Shown here piece by piece: positions 9,323 to 17,446 of a stretch of 64,000 bases of DNA; positions within the stretch are counted from its first letter, which is position 1; each line of letters begins with the position of its first letter. The notes beneath the pieces were generated by a model. The model saw nothing but the letters and a program-made list of their open reading frames with translations. It ran no database searches and had not been told where the DNA came from. Made by a program: the position numbers and the translations under genes. Where the stretch lies: assembly GCF_017254865.1 (NCBI RefSeq), contig NZ_JAFKCV010000014.1, forward strand, positions 42,032 through 106,031, in the 5' to 3' direction. The stretch comes from Bowmanella dokdonensis (GTDB taxonomy: Bacteria > Pseudomonadota > Gammaproteobacteria > Enterobacterales > Alteromonadaceae).

Positions 9323-10201
9323 TTATTTTCCAAGCTTGAGGTAATAATCGAAAATCTCAGGAACATTCCCGTTCCCCATTCCGGCATCGTTTGCCGCTTG
9401 TAGATCAGAAGATGAGCCGCGGGCGATCTTTGACTCGGTGCCCAGGTCCTCGACCATTTGTAAGAAATAGCCTAAGTCCTTGTTTGCATTGGCAAGTGAG
9501 AATCCCAGATCACTGACATTGTCCACCGCATAGTTTTTACAGAATTTCATAAATGGGGAGTTGGACGGACCCGTCGACATGATGTCGAACAACTGTTGCC
9601 GGTCAACACCGGCGCGATCGGCTATTGCAAACGCCTGAGACATGGCACACACGGTGGTCATACCAACAAAGTTATTGATTAATTTTGTCGTATGGCCAGC
9701 CCCCAGAACGCCCAGGTAGAACAGGTTCTCCCCTTGGTCTTGCAGAACAGGTTTAACTTTATTGAATGTTTCCGGGTCACCCGCTGCCATAATGTTAAGC
9801 AAGCCATCTTTTGCATGAGCAGGGGTGCGACCCAGGGGGGCGTCAATCATTCCAGCCCCTTTCTTAGCCAGGTCAGCACCGATCTTGCGTGTTGACGCTG
9901 GAATAGAGGTGCCAAAGTCCACCAACACAGACCCTTCTTTGATGCCAGCGAGAATACCCTCTTCGCCATAAACCACTTTTTCAACAATGGCCGAGGTGGT
10001 CAGACAGAGCATGATGATATCGACAGATGCTGCCAGCTCCTTTGCTGAGTTTGCAGTGGATGCACCTCTGGCAACGCAGGCTGCAACAGCGTCTCTGTTG
10101 AGATCCATTACAGTCAGCTCATAGCCTTTCTTCTGTAAATTTTCGACCATGTTGCCGCCCATAAGGCCGAGGCCGATGAAACCGATCACTGGTTTTGACA
10201 T
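9323..10201 (-). CDS. NAD(P)H-dependent 4-deoxy-keto-uronate reductase, HIBADH-like family
   Basis: Beta-hydroxyacid dehydrogenase family protein of 292 residues. The Rossmann motif 'GFIGLGLMGGNM' (7-18) and the catalytic Lys173 in 'GHTTKLINNFVG' are intact. Arg36 after the second strand ('MDLNRDA') suggests NADPH preference. The substrate loop is 'DAPLGRTPAHA' rather than the common DAPVSGG form, so the substrate probably differs from 3-hydroxyisobutyrate. As first gene of the alginate operon it most likely reduces 4-deoxy-L-erythro-5-hexoseulose uronate to KDG, the role of DehR-type proteins in alginate-using vibrios. No other gene here could fill this step. A 185-bp gap separates it from PL6. 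Confidence 0.85.
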   Translation of the reverse strand: MSKPVIGFIGLGLMGGNMVENLQKKGYELTVMDLNRDAVAACVARGASTANSAKELAASVDIIMLCLTTSAIVEKVVYGEEGILAGIKEGSVLVDFGTSIPASTRKIGADLAKKGAGMIDAPLGRTPAHAKDGLLNIMAAGDPETFNKVKPVLQDQGENLFYLGVLGAGHTTKLINNFVGMTTVCAMSQAFAIADRAGVDRQQLFDIMSTGPSNSPFMKFCKNYAVDNVSDLGFSLANANKDLGYFLQMVEDLGTESKIARGSSSDLQAANDAGMGNGNVPEIFDYYLKLGK

Positions 10202-10333
10202 GAGTAACCCCTAGTTTGGTTGCCGCATAGCCACTGGTGCAAGTACGCTTACCTACGTCCGCTCAGCTACGCTTTATTGCTCTCTCGCAACAGATAAAGT
10301 GCAGTTATAGAACTCGATACATACCGGCCACTT

Positions 10334-10347
10334 TTTGGTTGGCCAAA
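10334..10347. promoter_or_regulatory. Palindrome TTTGG-N4-CCAAA, candidate operator
   Basis: Perfect 5-bp arms around TTGG, about 135 bp before the reductase start. The TTGG/CCAA core resembles the ATTGGT/ACCAAT operators of GntR-family uronate regulators (UxuR/ExuR). The link to this operon is inference. Confidence 0.35.
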
Positions 10348-10396
10348 TCCTTTAACTAACCACCCGGTATATCAGTAAACTATTTATGTATTGCCA

Positions 10397-10410
10397 ATTT
10401 GTCAACCAAT
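10397..10410. promoter_or_regulatory. Second candidate operator, ATTTGTCAACCAAT
   Basis: This 14-bp site has the ACCAAT half expected for a UxuR/FadR-type GntR operator, with an ATTTGT half that differs at two bases from ATTGGT. It lies 50 bp upstream of the first palindrome, so the pair could be tandem sites for one regulator of the alginate operon. Confidence 0.3.
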
Positions 10411-11004
10411 AATTTAACCACTGTATGATCAAAGAGCCATACATACTTGACCAAGAAGTAAACAGAACTAGGAATACAGAGGCTTGAAAATCTCTGAAGA
10501 AGGAGCTGAACACGCCTGACAATCCAAGACAAGCAATTGTTTTATATGAAAATAGTAGGAGATTGATTTATTCAGGCGAGGAGGCCAAAAGACGGCAACG
10601 GTGCTTCACTAGTATTTCAGAATGACAGACCTTCTTTAGCCAATCGGTAATAACCAACACACCAAATTGGTAAGCCAAGAGGCCACTCTCAGAATTGCTT
10701 ATGGCAGCTTGCACATGATGTCTCCGCATCCAATACCAGGGAAAGAGCAATAAGGAGTGGGAGTTGTTAGATGCCAATACTGACATCCCTGCCTACCTCC
10801 TCCATGGCCAATTCCAAGAAAGCTCTGGATCCAACGTCACAACATGCGCCAATAGCCACTACTTCCCCCGTATAGAAACCTGCCAATGCTCTTTGCTTTC
10901 AATAACATTTCACCCATCCAACGTGATAAATTACTCTTCTGTTTCAAGGGCTCATCTTTGAGTCAGATTGAGGGGTTAGGCCCTTCTAGATTAAAGGACA
11001 CCCT

Positions 11005-12003
11005 ATGCACAAAAAGCCGTTTTTCAGATGGATGGGCCAGGCCGCCCTCCTCTCTCTCCTTGCCCTGAGCAAGTCCTCAATGGCGGCACAGCCGGATACG
11101 GCTGTGTCGGAATTTATTGAGCAGATGGTCAGTGAGCATGGGTTTAAGCAGGAGGAGTTAACCCGGCTGTTTGCCGGCAGAGCGCCCAATCCGGCGATTC
11201 TGGAGGCAATTCAACGGCCCTGGGAAGCCAAGCCCTGGCACCAGTACCATCCGTTGTTTCTGACCGAGAAACGGATCAATAAAGGGGTGGAGTTCTGGCA
11301 AAGCCATCAGGAGAGTTTACAGCGGGCGGAACAACAGTTTGGTGTGCCGGCTGAAATCATTGTGGCCATTATCGGGGTGGAAACTTTCTACGGCACTTAT
11401 CAGGGTAAATACGCAGTGCTGGACTCCCTCTATACCTTGGGCTTTCACTATCCACCCCGGTCAACGTTTTTTAAGAGCGAGCTGGCTCAGTACCTGCTGA
11501 TGACCCGCGAAGAGGGGTTGGACCAAAACAGTGTTGTCGGCTCTTATGCCGGGGCAATGGGCTGGGGACAATTTATCTCCTCCAGCTATCGCCACTACGC
11601 GGTGGATTTTGACCAGGACGGCACCCGGGACCTGTTAAATAATCCCCAGGATGCCATCGGCAGCGTGGCCAATTATTTTCGTAAGAACGGCTGGAAACCG
11701 GGCGAGGCGGTGGCCTATCCGGCCGTCGTGGAAAAAGCCCAGGTCCCATCGCTGCTGACCGACAAACTTAAGCCCAGCCAAAGCTGGCAAAGCCTGCACA
11801 AAGGCGGTGTGCGTATCGATGGAACGGCAGAGCTGGTCGATGAGGCACCGGCTAAATTGCTGCAGTTTGAGTTGACTGACGGCCATGAATACTGGCTGGG
11901 ACTGCATAACTTTTATGTGATCACCCGCTACAACCACAGCCCACTGTATGCCATGGCGGTCTATCGGCTGAGTCAGGAAATTAAGGCGGCCATGGCCGGC
12001 TGA
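11005..12003 (+). CDS. mltB: Lytic murein transglycosylase B
   Basis: Periplasmic enzyme that cleaves peptidoglycan glycan strands to 1,6-anhydro-muropeptides. The 332-residue protein has a signal peptide ending near 'SSMAA' (about 28). There is no lipobox, so it is the soluble form. The catalytic glutamate is Glu126 in 'AIIGVETFYG'. The motif 'GSYAGAMGWGQFISSSY' (179-195) and the EF-hand-like calcium loop 'DFDQDGTRDL' (201-210) match the Slt35/MltB fold. It is a single-gene unit that ends at a strong bidirectional hairpin shared with the convergent PASTA gene. Confidence 0.93.
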   Translation: MHKKPFFRWMGQAALLSLLALSKSSMAAQPDTAVSEFIEQMVSEHGFKQEELTRLFAGRAPNPAILEAIQRPWEAKPWHQYHPLFLTEKRINKGVEFWQSHQESLQRAEQQFGVPAEIIVAIIGVETFYGTYQGKYAVLDSLYTLGFHYPPRSTFFKSELAQYLLMTREEGLDQNSVVGSYAGAMGWGQFISSSYRHYAVDFDQDGTRDLLNNPQDAIGSVANYFRKNGWKPGEAVAYPAVVEKAQVPSLLTDKLKPSQSWQSLHKGGVRIDGTAELVDEAPAKLLQFELTDGHEYWLGLHNFYVITRYNHSPLYAMAVYRLSQEIKAAMAG

Positions 12004-12066
12004 CCAATGGATGTCCCCCTGGGTTCATAGCCGGCCCTGGTCACCCTTCTGCGGGGCCCGGCTAAA

Positions 12067-12109
12067 GTCCTGGGGCCGCCATTAAAACCCTTTAATGGCG
12101 CCCCCGGAC
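12067..12109. terminator. Long hairpin between convergent genes
   Basis: GTCC(T)GGGG(C)CGCCATTAAA pairs with TTTAATGGCGCCCCCGGAC across the loop ACCC, giving a stem of about 19 bp with one bulge and one mismatch. It can form on both transcripts (mltB and the PASTA gene). No long T-run follows, so it may also act as a transcript-end stabiliser. Confidence 0.75.
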
Positions 12110-12147
12110 TAACCCCCCCGAACCTCTTTCCTCACACAGGCCGGTGA

Positions 12148-15039
12148 CTAATTCACTGCGCAGCGTGCTCTGGTGCAGGTCAACATTAACAGGCGTGCAT
12201 CCAGCACGGTAATCACGCCGTCCCCATCGAGATCCCTGGGATCGTCAGGGCCCGACGCGGGCTGATTTCTGGCCTGCAGGATCAGATTGATATCGTCCAG
12301 ATCCACATCCCCGTCCCCATCCAGATCGCCTTTAACGCCTGAAGAAACAACCAGATCAACCGGGCTGCCCGGCGCTGCAAAGCCATCCGATGGCGTCTGG
12401 CTGATGACCAGTCCTTGTGGCACGACATTGCTGTATTCGAAGGTAACTATGCCTACCGTCAGTCCGGCGTTGGTGATGGTTGCTTCTGCGTTGGCCTGCA
12501 GCAGCCCCACTACATCAGGCACCGCTATCTGCGCCGCGCCCAGGGACACCACCAAGTCAACCTGGCTGCCCTCAGGGACCAGACCCGAGGTTGGATTCTG
12601 GCTGATCACCGTCCCCACCGGGACGGTAGTGCTGTTTTGCTGGGTCACCGCTCCCACCGTCAACCCAGCGGCTACAATAGCCGCCTGTGCATCAGCCTGT
12701 GAGAGTCCGATTACATTGGGAATCTCCACTAACACAGGTCCATCGGATATCACCAGATCTACCGGGCTGCCTGGCAGTGCCGTGCCGCCTGAGGGATTCT
12801 GGCTGATCACCTCCCCCGCCGGAACGGTACTGCTGTTTTCCGTGCTAACAATGCCCACGGTCAGACCGGCCGCCACTATGGCCGCCTCGGCGTCAGCCTG
12901 AGACAATCCCACCACATCCGGCACAGGTACCAGCGTTGGACCCAATGACAGGGTGAGATCGACGCTGTCACCGGCAATGGCCTGACTGCCGCCCTGTGGT
13001 GTTTGACTGATAATATTTCCTGTCGGCACAACCGGATCCTGAGCGGTAGAGATGACGCCTACTTCCAGCCTGCTGGCGGTTATGGCTGATTCAGCGTCTG
13101 CCTGGGGCAATCCCACTACATCAGGCACCAGCACTTCATCCAGAATCTGCACAAAGCGGGTTTCAATGGCGTCGGGACTCAGAGTGCTGGCATCGGTCAC
13201 CGTTAACTTCACGATAGCATTGCCGGTTTCCCCTACCCCAGGGGTATACAGCCACGATGGATCGGTGCTGACAACGCTGTTATCAAGCCGCCATTCGAAG
13301 GACAAGGGGTCGGCATCGGGGTCAGTGGCGCTTGCTGAGAAACCCAGCGGATTGAGATTACTGGCACTCGGCGTCAGTTCGGCGGGCGTGAAGGCCGTGA
13401 TTTGCGGTGGCCCGTTAAGCTCCTGTACCTCCAAATCGGCGTAGGCGATATCCTGGTTGCCGTCGGTGTCGGTGACCCTTAAACCCATTTTGCCCACCAT
13501 CGGCGTGGTAAACACAGGGCTGACCAAGCTGCCGAAGGCATCATCAAACTGGCCGTCCATGTCCAGGTCCCAGTCAAAGCTTAACGCCTGACCGGTGGGA
13601 TCGGAGGAGCCGGAACCATCCAGATTGAAGGTCTGACCTTCATTGCCCACATAAGGCCCGCCAGGATTGGCAGTGGGATGACCGGATGTCACGCTGGGCG
13701 CAAAATGGTCGACCACCTCCTGAGCTTGCGATCCTAACTGCTGCACAGCAGGCAGGAAGGTATCGATGGCCGCAACAATGCTGTCTATTCCTCCGCCCCT
13801 TGAATAGGTGCCAGTGGGCGGTGGGAAGGCGTTGATACGGTCGAATAAGAACAGAATATCCGCATCGGTAAAGCCGGAATCCCGCAAGCTTTGTTCCTCT
13901 TCCGGTGTCAGCCCGCTGTTGATCAGCCGGGTATTCAGGGCGGCGATATCGGCGCCATCATACACCAGGCTGGCCAGGCCTTTGTCCGCCAGTTCAGTTT
14001 TGTAGTCCATCGCCAGTTGCCTGGTGGCAGAAAGTCTGTCAGCCAGCAAGTCGGCGTACTTTGTCAGTTCCTGGGCCTGTAAAAAGGTAAACAAGTCATC
14101 ATCAGCCGCTTCTGCCCCCTGGAATTTCTCCAGGGTACGGGTCAGGGAAAAGACCATCGCCTGCTCTTCCGCCATGCTGTTTGCAAGGGCAATACTGACC
14201 TGATCCAGAGGATCGGAAATTCTGGGACTGAAGGGATAGCTAAGGGGCACCCCGAGGTAAAGATGGGCCTGTGCTGCCAACTCGGTATTGACCGCCCCTA
14301 TATCGATGGCAACAAACTCCATAAACTGCGGATCGGGCGGGTCATTTTCCAAGGTCTTGTATTTCGCTGCCTGACCGCCGGCCAGTGCCGCAATGATTTG
14401 CCCGCCCTGCTGTAACACCGCCCCGTTATAATCCGTTGGTATGCCCGCAAGGGTGCCAGCCACGTTCACCGCCACCGACAGCCAGTCACCTGTGGCCGCA
14501 GCCCAGGCAATGGAGATTGCCGTCGCGTTATTGGACAGATTGGCGCCCCAGTCGGCGGTATTCTGCCAGGCGTTCGCTTGCGCACCGGCCGCCGCTTTGA
14601 TGGCGGCAACATCCACCGTGGGCGGCGCACCGCCTGAGGAGACAACGGCAATAGCATCCCGGGCACTGCCGCCCTGATTGTTGACCACCACAATGTCGTA
14701 GTTGCCGGGGGTGAGGGGCGGCAGCCACACCATCAGGTCGAAGAAACTTCCCGGAAATCCCCCTGTGCTGTTACAACCACCGGCTGTGACATCGTTGCCG
14801 TTGTTGGGCGCCGCTCCGGGTGGTACCACACAGACCAGGCCGGACGCCCCAAACAAGGAGCCGCCTGCCTGACCGGTGGCGCAGACCGGCTCGTTATCCT
14901 GAAACACATTCTTAAAACCCAAATTGCAGTCACTGGCAAACACCGTTTGGGCCTGCACAGAGGGTGCTGTGCCAAGCAGGAAAAGGAGGAAGGTAAAGGA
15001 TGTTAATACAACAGAGCATATCGTCCGTTTGCTATTCAT
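12148..15039 (-). CDS. Secreted PKD/PASTA/dockerin-like multidomain protein
   Basis: Exported protein of 963 residues with signal peptide (to about 'SVQAQ', residue 31). A Cys- and Gly-rich N-terminal region follows, then an unrecognised alpha-helical region (about 140-450), two PKD-type domains (first at 'ANPGGPYVGNEGQTFNLDGSGSSDP', second at 'FSASATDPDADPLSFEWRLD'), four PASTA repeats each starting 'PDVVGL' or 'PNVIGL', and a C-terminal dockerin-type calcium pair ('GDLDGDGDVDLDDINLIL' and 'RDLDGDGVITVLDARLLML'). The ATG at 15039 has a GGGGG run upstream; a GTG 21 bases earlier is open. PASTA repeats usually sit on cell-wall kinases and penicillin-binding proteins, so this Gram-negative secreted form is odd. 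Role unknown; adhesion or carbohydrate binding is a guess. Confidence 0.85.
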   Translation of the reverse strand: MNSKRTICSVVLTSFTFLLFLLGTAPSVQAQTVFASDCNLGFKNVFQDNEPVCATGQAGGSLFGASGLVCVVPPGAAPNNGNDVTAGGCNSTGGFPGSFFDLMVWLPPLTPGNYDIVVVNNQGGSARDAIAVVSSGGAPPTVDVAAIKAAAGAQANAWQNTADWGANLSNNATAISIAWAAATGDWLSVAVNVAGTLAGIPTDYNGAVLQQGGQIIAALAGGQAAKYKTLENDPPDPQFMEFVAIDIGAVNTELAAQAHLYLGVPLSYPFSPRISDPLDQVSIALANSMAEEQAMVFSLTRTLEKFQGAEAADDDLFTFLQAQELTKYADLLADRLSATRQLAMDYKTELADKGLASLVYDGADIAALNTRLINSGLTPEEEQSLRDSGFTDADILFLFDRINAFPPPTGTYSRGGGIDSIVAAIDTFLPAVQQLGSQAQEVVDHFAPSVTSGHPTANPGGPYVGNEGQTFNLDGSGSSDPTGQALSFDWDLDMDGQFDDAFGSLVSPVFTTPMVGKMGLRVTDTDGNQDIAYADLEVQELNGPPQITAFTPAELTPSASNLNPLGFSASATDPDADPLSFEWRLDNSVVSTDPSWLYTPGVGETGNAIVKLTVTDASTLSPDAIETRFVQILDEVLVPDVVGLPQADAESAITASRLEVGVISTAQDPVVPTGNIISQTPQGGSQAIAGDSVDLTLSLGPTLVPVPDVVGLSQADAEAAIVAAGLTVGIVSTENSSTVPAGEVISQNPSGGTALPGSPVDLVISDGPVLVEIPNVIGLSQADAQAAIVAAGLTVGAVTQQNSTTVPVGTVISQNPTSGLVPEGSQVDLVVSLGAAQIAVPDVVGLLQANAEATITNAGLTVGIVTFEYSNVVPQGLVISQTPSDGFAAPGSPVDLVVSSGVKGDLDGDGDVDLDDINLILQARNQPASGPDDPRDLDGDGVITVLDARLLMLTCTRARCAVN

Positions 15040-15558
15040 AGGTCGAGCCCCCGTTATCACATGACTTACGTCAGTTGATAGGTATCTGTTTGCTGGAAGG
15101 GACTCTCTGATAGCACCCGATGTAATGCTTGGGGTCGGCCAAAAACGACAACTTTTTCCTTAAACTTATTTTGTTAGAAAGCCCGTTTATCTTTCTAAAA
15201 ACAGTTTATTTGGTCCAAAACGCTTTCACGATGAACTGAGCGCCGTCGTACAAAATCTCAGTACATTAATACGGAAATTGAGAACCTCGCATAGGCATGC
15301 ATGGATCAGACCGGCCATTCGAGCATGGGTTTTAAGCCAAAAATTTCAGCAGCTTAACTGAGGTGACGTATTTCGCCCACAATCTGAACTGTAAAAGAAT
15401 CGGACGCTAATGGTATATACAGGCCCGGCACCTAAAGGAAAGAACTCATAATCTCTGGCACAACCGATACCAGCGAGGCACGGCTTATAGCCTGTGTTTT
15501 CCCTGGCTTGCTGCTAAGTTTCTATACAGGCAACCTGATTTACCGGAGTGAGTTTAGT
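15040..15558. other. Divergent spacer, about 520 bp
   Basis: Contains an 8-bp perfect inverted repeat TTAGAAAG/CTTTCTAA at 15174-15198 with a 9-base loop, and AT-rich stretches around it. No open frame with a ribosome site is seen apart from the upstream part of the frame that continues into the next gene. It should hold the promoters of both flanking genes. Confidence 0.45.
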
Positions 15559-15864
15559 ATGTTTGTGGGGCATGGCAGCTACGCAGTGGAGCATGATAAG
15601 GACATCATTGTGTTTATCGCGAAAGGGGCATGGAACGTGGAAGCCTCCAGAAACGCCATCGCCTTGATTTCCCGTTATGTAGACCGACTCACACCTCAGG
15701 AGTTTGCCATTGTCGCGGACACCCGTGAGGTAGAAGGAATAACACCACAAAGTGCCGATGTATGGTCAGAGGCGGTCAGGGAGTGGCTCAATAAGATTGG
15801 CTTCCAGGGCTTTGAGCACGATCTGCCTAAGCCGAAATTTTTAGACGGTCTTGAAAACCAATAG
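15559..15864 (+). CDS. Small STAS-like (SpoIIAA-like) hypothetical protein
   Basis: Protein of about 101 residues if started at the ATG at 15559, which has GGAG 10 bases before it; the frame is open 51 bases further upstream without a good ribosome site. The pattern 'HDKDIIVFIAKGAWNVEASRNAIALI' followed by 'FAIVADTREVEGITP' alternates strands and helices like STAS or SpoIIAA-like proteins, which bind partners or lipids rather than catalyse. There is no signal peptide or membrane segment. It stands alone between divergent and convergent neighbours, so the context gives no function. Confidence 0.65.
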   Translation: MFVGHGSYAVEHDKDIIVFIAKGAWNVEASRNAIALISRYVDRLTPQEFAIVADTREVEGITPQSADVWSEAVREWLNKIGFQGFEHDLPKPKFLDGLENQ

Positions 15865-15947
15865 GTTCGCCTGCCCCTTCTTTTTTGAGTACTCCAAGCC
15901 TGCGCTTAAGCCTCAAAACCTTTGCTAAGAGCCGCTATAAGCGGCGC

Positions 15948-17276
15948 TTACCTCTTCTGCTCCGATTGAATCAGATGAAAGCCCGTCTGGCGTCCGTCCA
16001 TATAGTGCACGCCGGATTCGTCGAAAAAGGCCTCTTCTTCCAGCATGATGCGTATCTCCTTGTCCCATTCGTCAATAAAACTCGCGGCATTGAGCTCTAT
16101 GGAATAGGCCGTGTCGTGGTGCAACGGATGATCCCCACTGCCGGGCACGCCGTCCTGGGCATCCCACATACCTAAAGTCGTACCGGCGGCGTGGCCATGG
16201 TAGCCGATGGGGTGGGAATAAATAGCGGGTTTGATGCCCTCTTCCATGGCCATCTGCCGGGACATCTTCAGTACCTGATTACCAGTGCGGCCGGCCTTGA
16301 AGTTACCGGTAAAGACATCCTGCAGCCGGTTGGCGCCGGCCATGGCCTGATACAGGTAATCCGGCGCGTCGGTTTCACCGGAGCGCAGCACATAGGCATG
16401 TTGCTGCTGGTCGGTGTTCAGGCGCAGATAGGTAATGCCAAAATCCACATGCAACAGATCACCGGGCAGGATCAGCTGTTCGTCTTTGGCCTGGGTGAAG
16501 GCTTTAAGATGATCAAACTTCTCGGCGCTGGCCCGCTGGATGGACACCGTGGGGTGGAACCAGTTGGTGAGTTTCATTTCCCTGGTTTGTTCGCGCAGCC
16601 ACCAGACTACATCTTCGGTGGTGGTCTTGCCTGGGGTAATCACCTGATTGGAAAAGGCGGTGGCAATCAGCTGATGGCCCATGGCGACAATTTTTGGATA
16701 AACCGCCATCTCTTTGTCGCTGCGGGTTTCCAGCCAGGCGATGGCAAGGGATTCGGCGGATACCAGTTTGTCCTGCCAGTCTTTGCCCAGGGCCTGTTTG
16801 AATTCTGCATATTCGGTGGCGGTAATGCCATCGGCCAGCGCCACATCTGCGGATTGATTGATGGCGATTTTTTCCGGTGCACGGGCCTCGATAACCTGCT
16901 TCAGGGCCAGCCACTGGTCCGGCTGTTGTTCCTTATCCCAGGCTTTTTTAAACAGATTGCCCACGTCGTAGCGGGCAATGGCCAGGCGCTCCAGCTCTTT
17001 GCCCTCTTTGGGATTAAACAGCACCAGAATGGTCCGTCTGCGCGCCGACAGCCAGGTGGAAGGCAGCATGGTCTTCAGCACCGGATCTTCATTGTACTCG
17101 CGGGAGATCAACACCCACATATCGATGCCTTCGCGCTCCATCAGTTGGGGCAACAGATGGGTCAGTCTATCTTCGAGGATCTCATCAACCAGCGCCGCCC
17201 GTTCGCGCATCGGCAGAGGGTGAGCCAGTGCCTGCACGCTGACAGTCAGTAAACTCAGGATCAGTAGTATTCGCAT
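15948..17276 (-). CDS. Exported M24 family metallopeptidase (Xaa-Pro aminopeptidase-like)
   Basis: Pita-bread-fold peptidase of 442 residues with a signal peptide (MRILLILSLLTVSVQALA), a creatinase-type N-terminal domain (about 25-190) and a C-terminal catalytic domain. The five metal ligands can be traced: Asp in 'LHVDFGITY', Asp in 'LNTDQQQH', His in 'SHPIGYHGHAAG', Glu in 'YSIELNAAS' and a final Glu in 'IMLEEEAFFDE'. It probably removes N-terminal residues before proline in the periplasm. The exact specificity is not visible, and related proteins include prolidases. It is a single gene; the 84 bp after its stop hold no clear terminator. Confidence 0.88.
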   Translation of the reverse strand: MRILLILSLLTVSVQALAHPLPMRERAALVDEILEDRLTHLLPQLMEREGIDMWVLISREYNEDPVLKTMLPSTWLSARRRTILVLFNPKEGKELERLAIARYDVGNLFKKAWDKEQQPDQWLALKQVIEARAPEKIAINQSADVALADGITATEYAEFKQALGKDWQDKLVSAESLAIAWLETRSDKEMAVYPKIVAMGHQLIATAFSNQVITPGKTTTEDVVWWLREQTREMKLTNWFHPTVSIQRASAEKFDHLKAFTQAKDEQLILPGDLLHVDFGITYLRLNTDQQQHAYVLRSGETDAPDYLYQAMAGANRLQDVFTGNFKAGRTGNQVLKMSRQMAMEEGIKPAIYSHPIGYHGHAAGTTLGMWDAQDGVPGSGDHPLHHDTAYSIELNAASFIDEWDKEIRIMLEEEAFFDESGVHYMDGRQTGFHLIQSEQKR

Positions 17277-17446
17277 GGGTGCTCTCGTTTTTTGTTATTT
17301 TGCATAAGGATCTACGTGCATCTTGCCGGAGAGCTCTGGTATTTTGAAGTGTTGTGCGGTAGAAGTGCCAAAATATTGATACATACTAATAACACATAGT
17401 TAAGTCCTTTATTTCGTTAATTTTTCTACGGACAAGGAGTGTGAGG

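Larger units (their letters stand above)
10202..11004. other. 800-bp divergent spacer upstream of the alginate operon and mltB
   Basis: The part next to the reductase gene (about 10300-10560) is AT-rich and holds two palindromes listed separately. An open frame of 72 codons on the minus strand (10568-10786) has no ribosome site or familiar sequence and is not believed. The rest shows no coding signal. Promoters for both neighbours must lie here, but no convincing -35/-10 pair could be fixed by eye. Confidence 0.5.

Noticed and set aside
10568..10786. Minus-strand frame of 72 codons upstream of mltB
   Set aside because: No ribosome site, no recognisable sequence and atypical composition; likely chance.
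16191..17252. Long plus-strand frame of 353 codons
   Set aside because: It is antisense to the M24 peptidase gene, which has clear catalytic residues and a signal peptide; the frame's Gly/His/Gln-rich product is a shadow.
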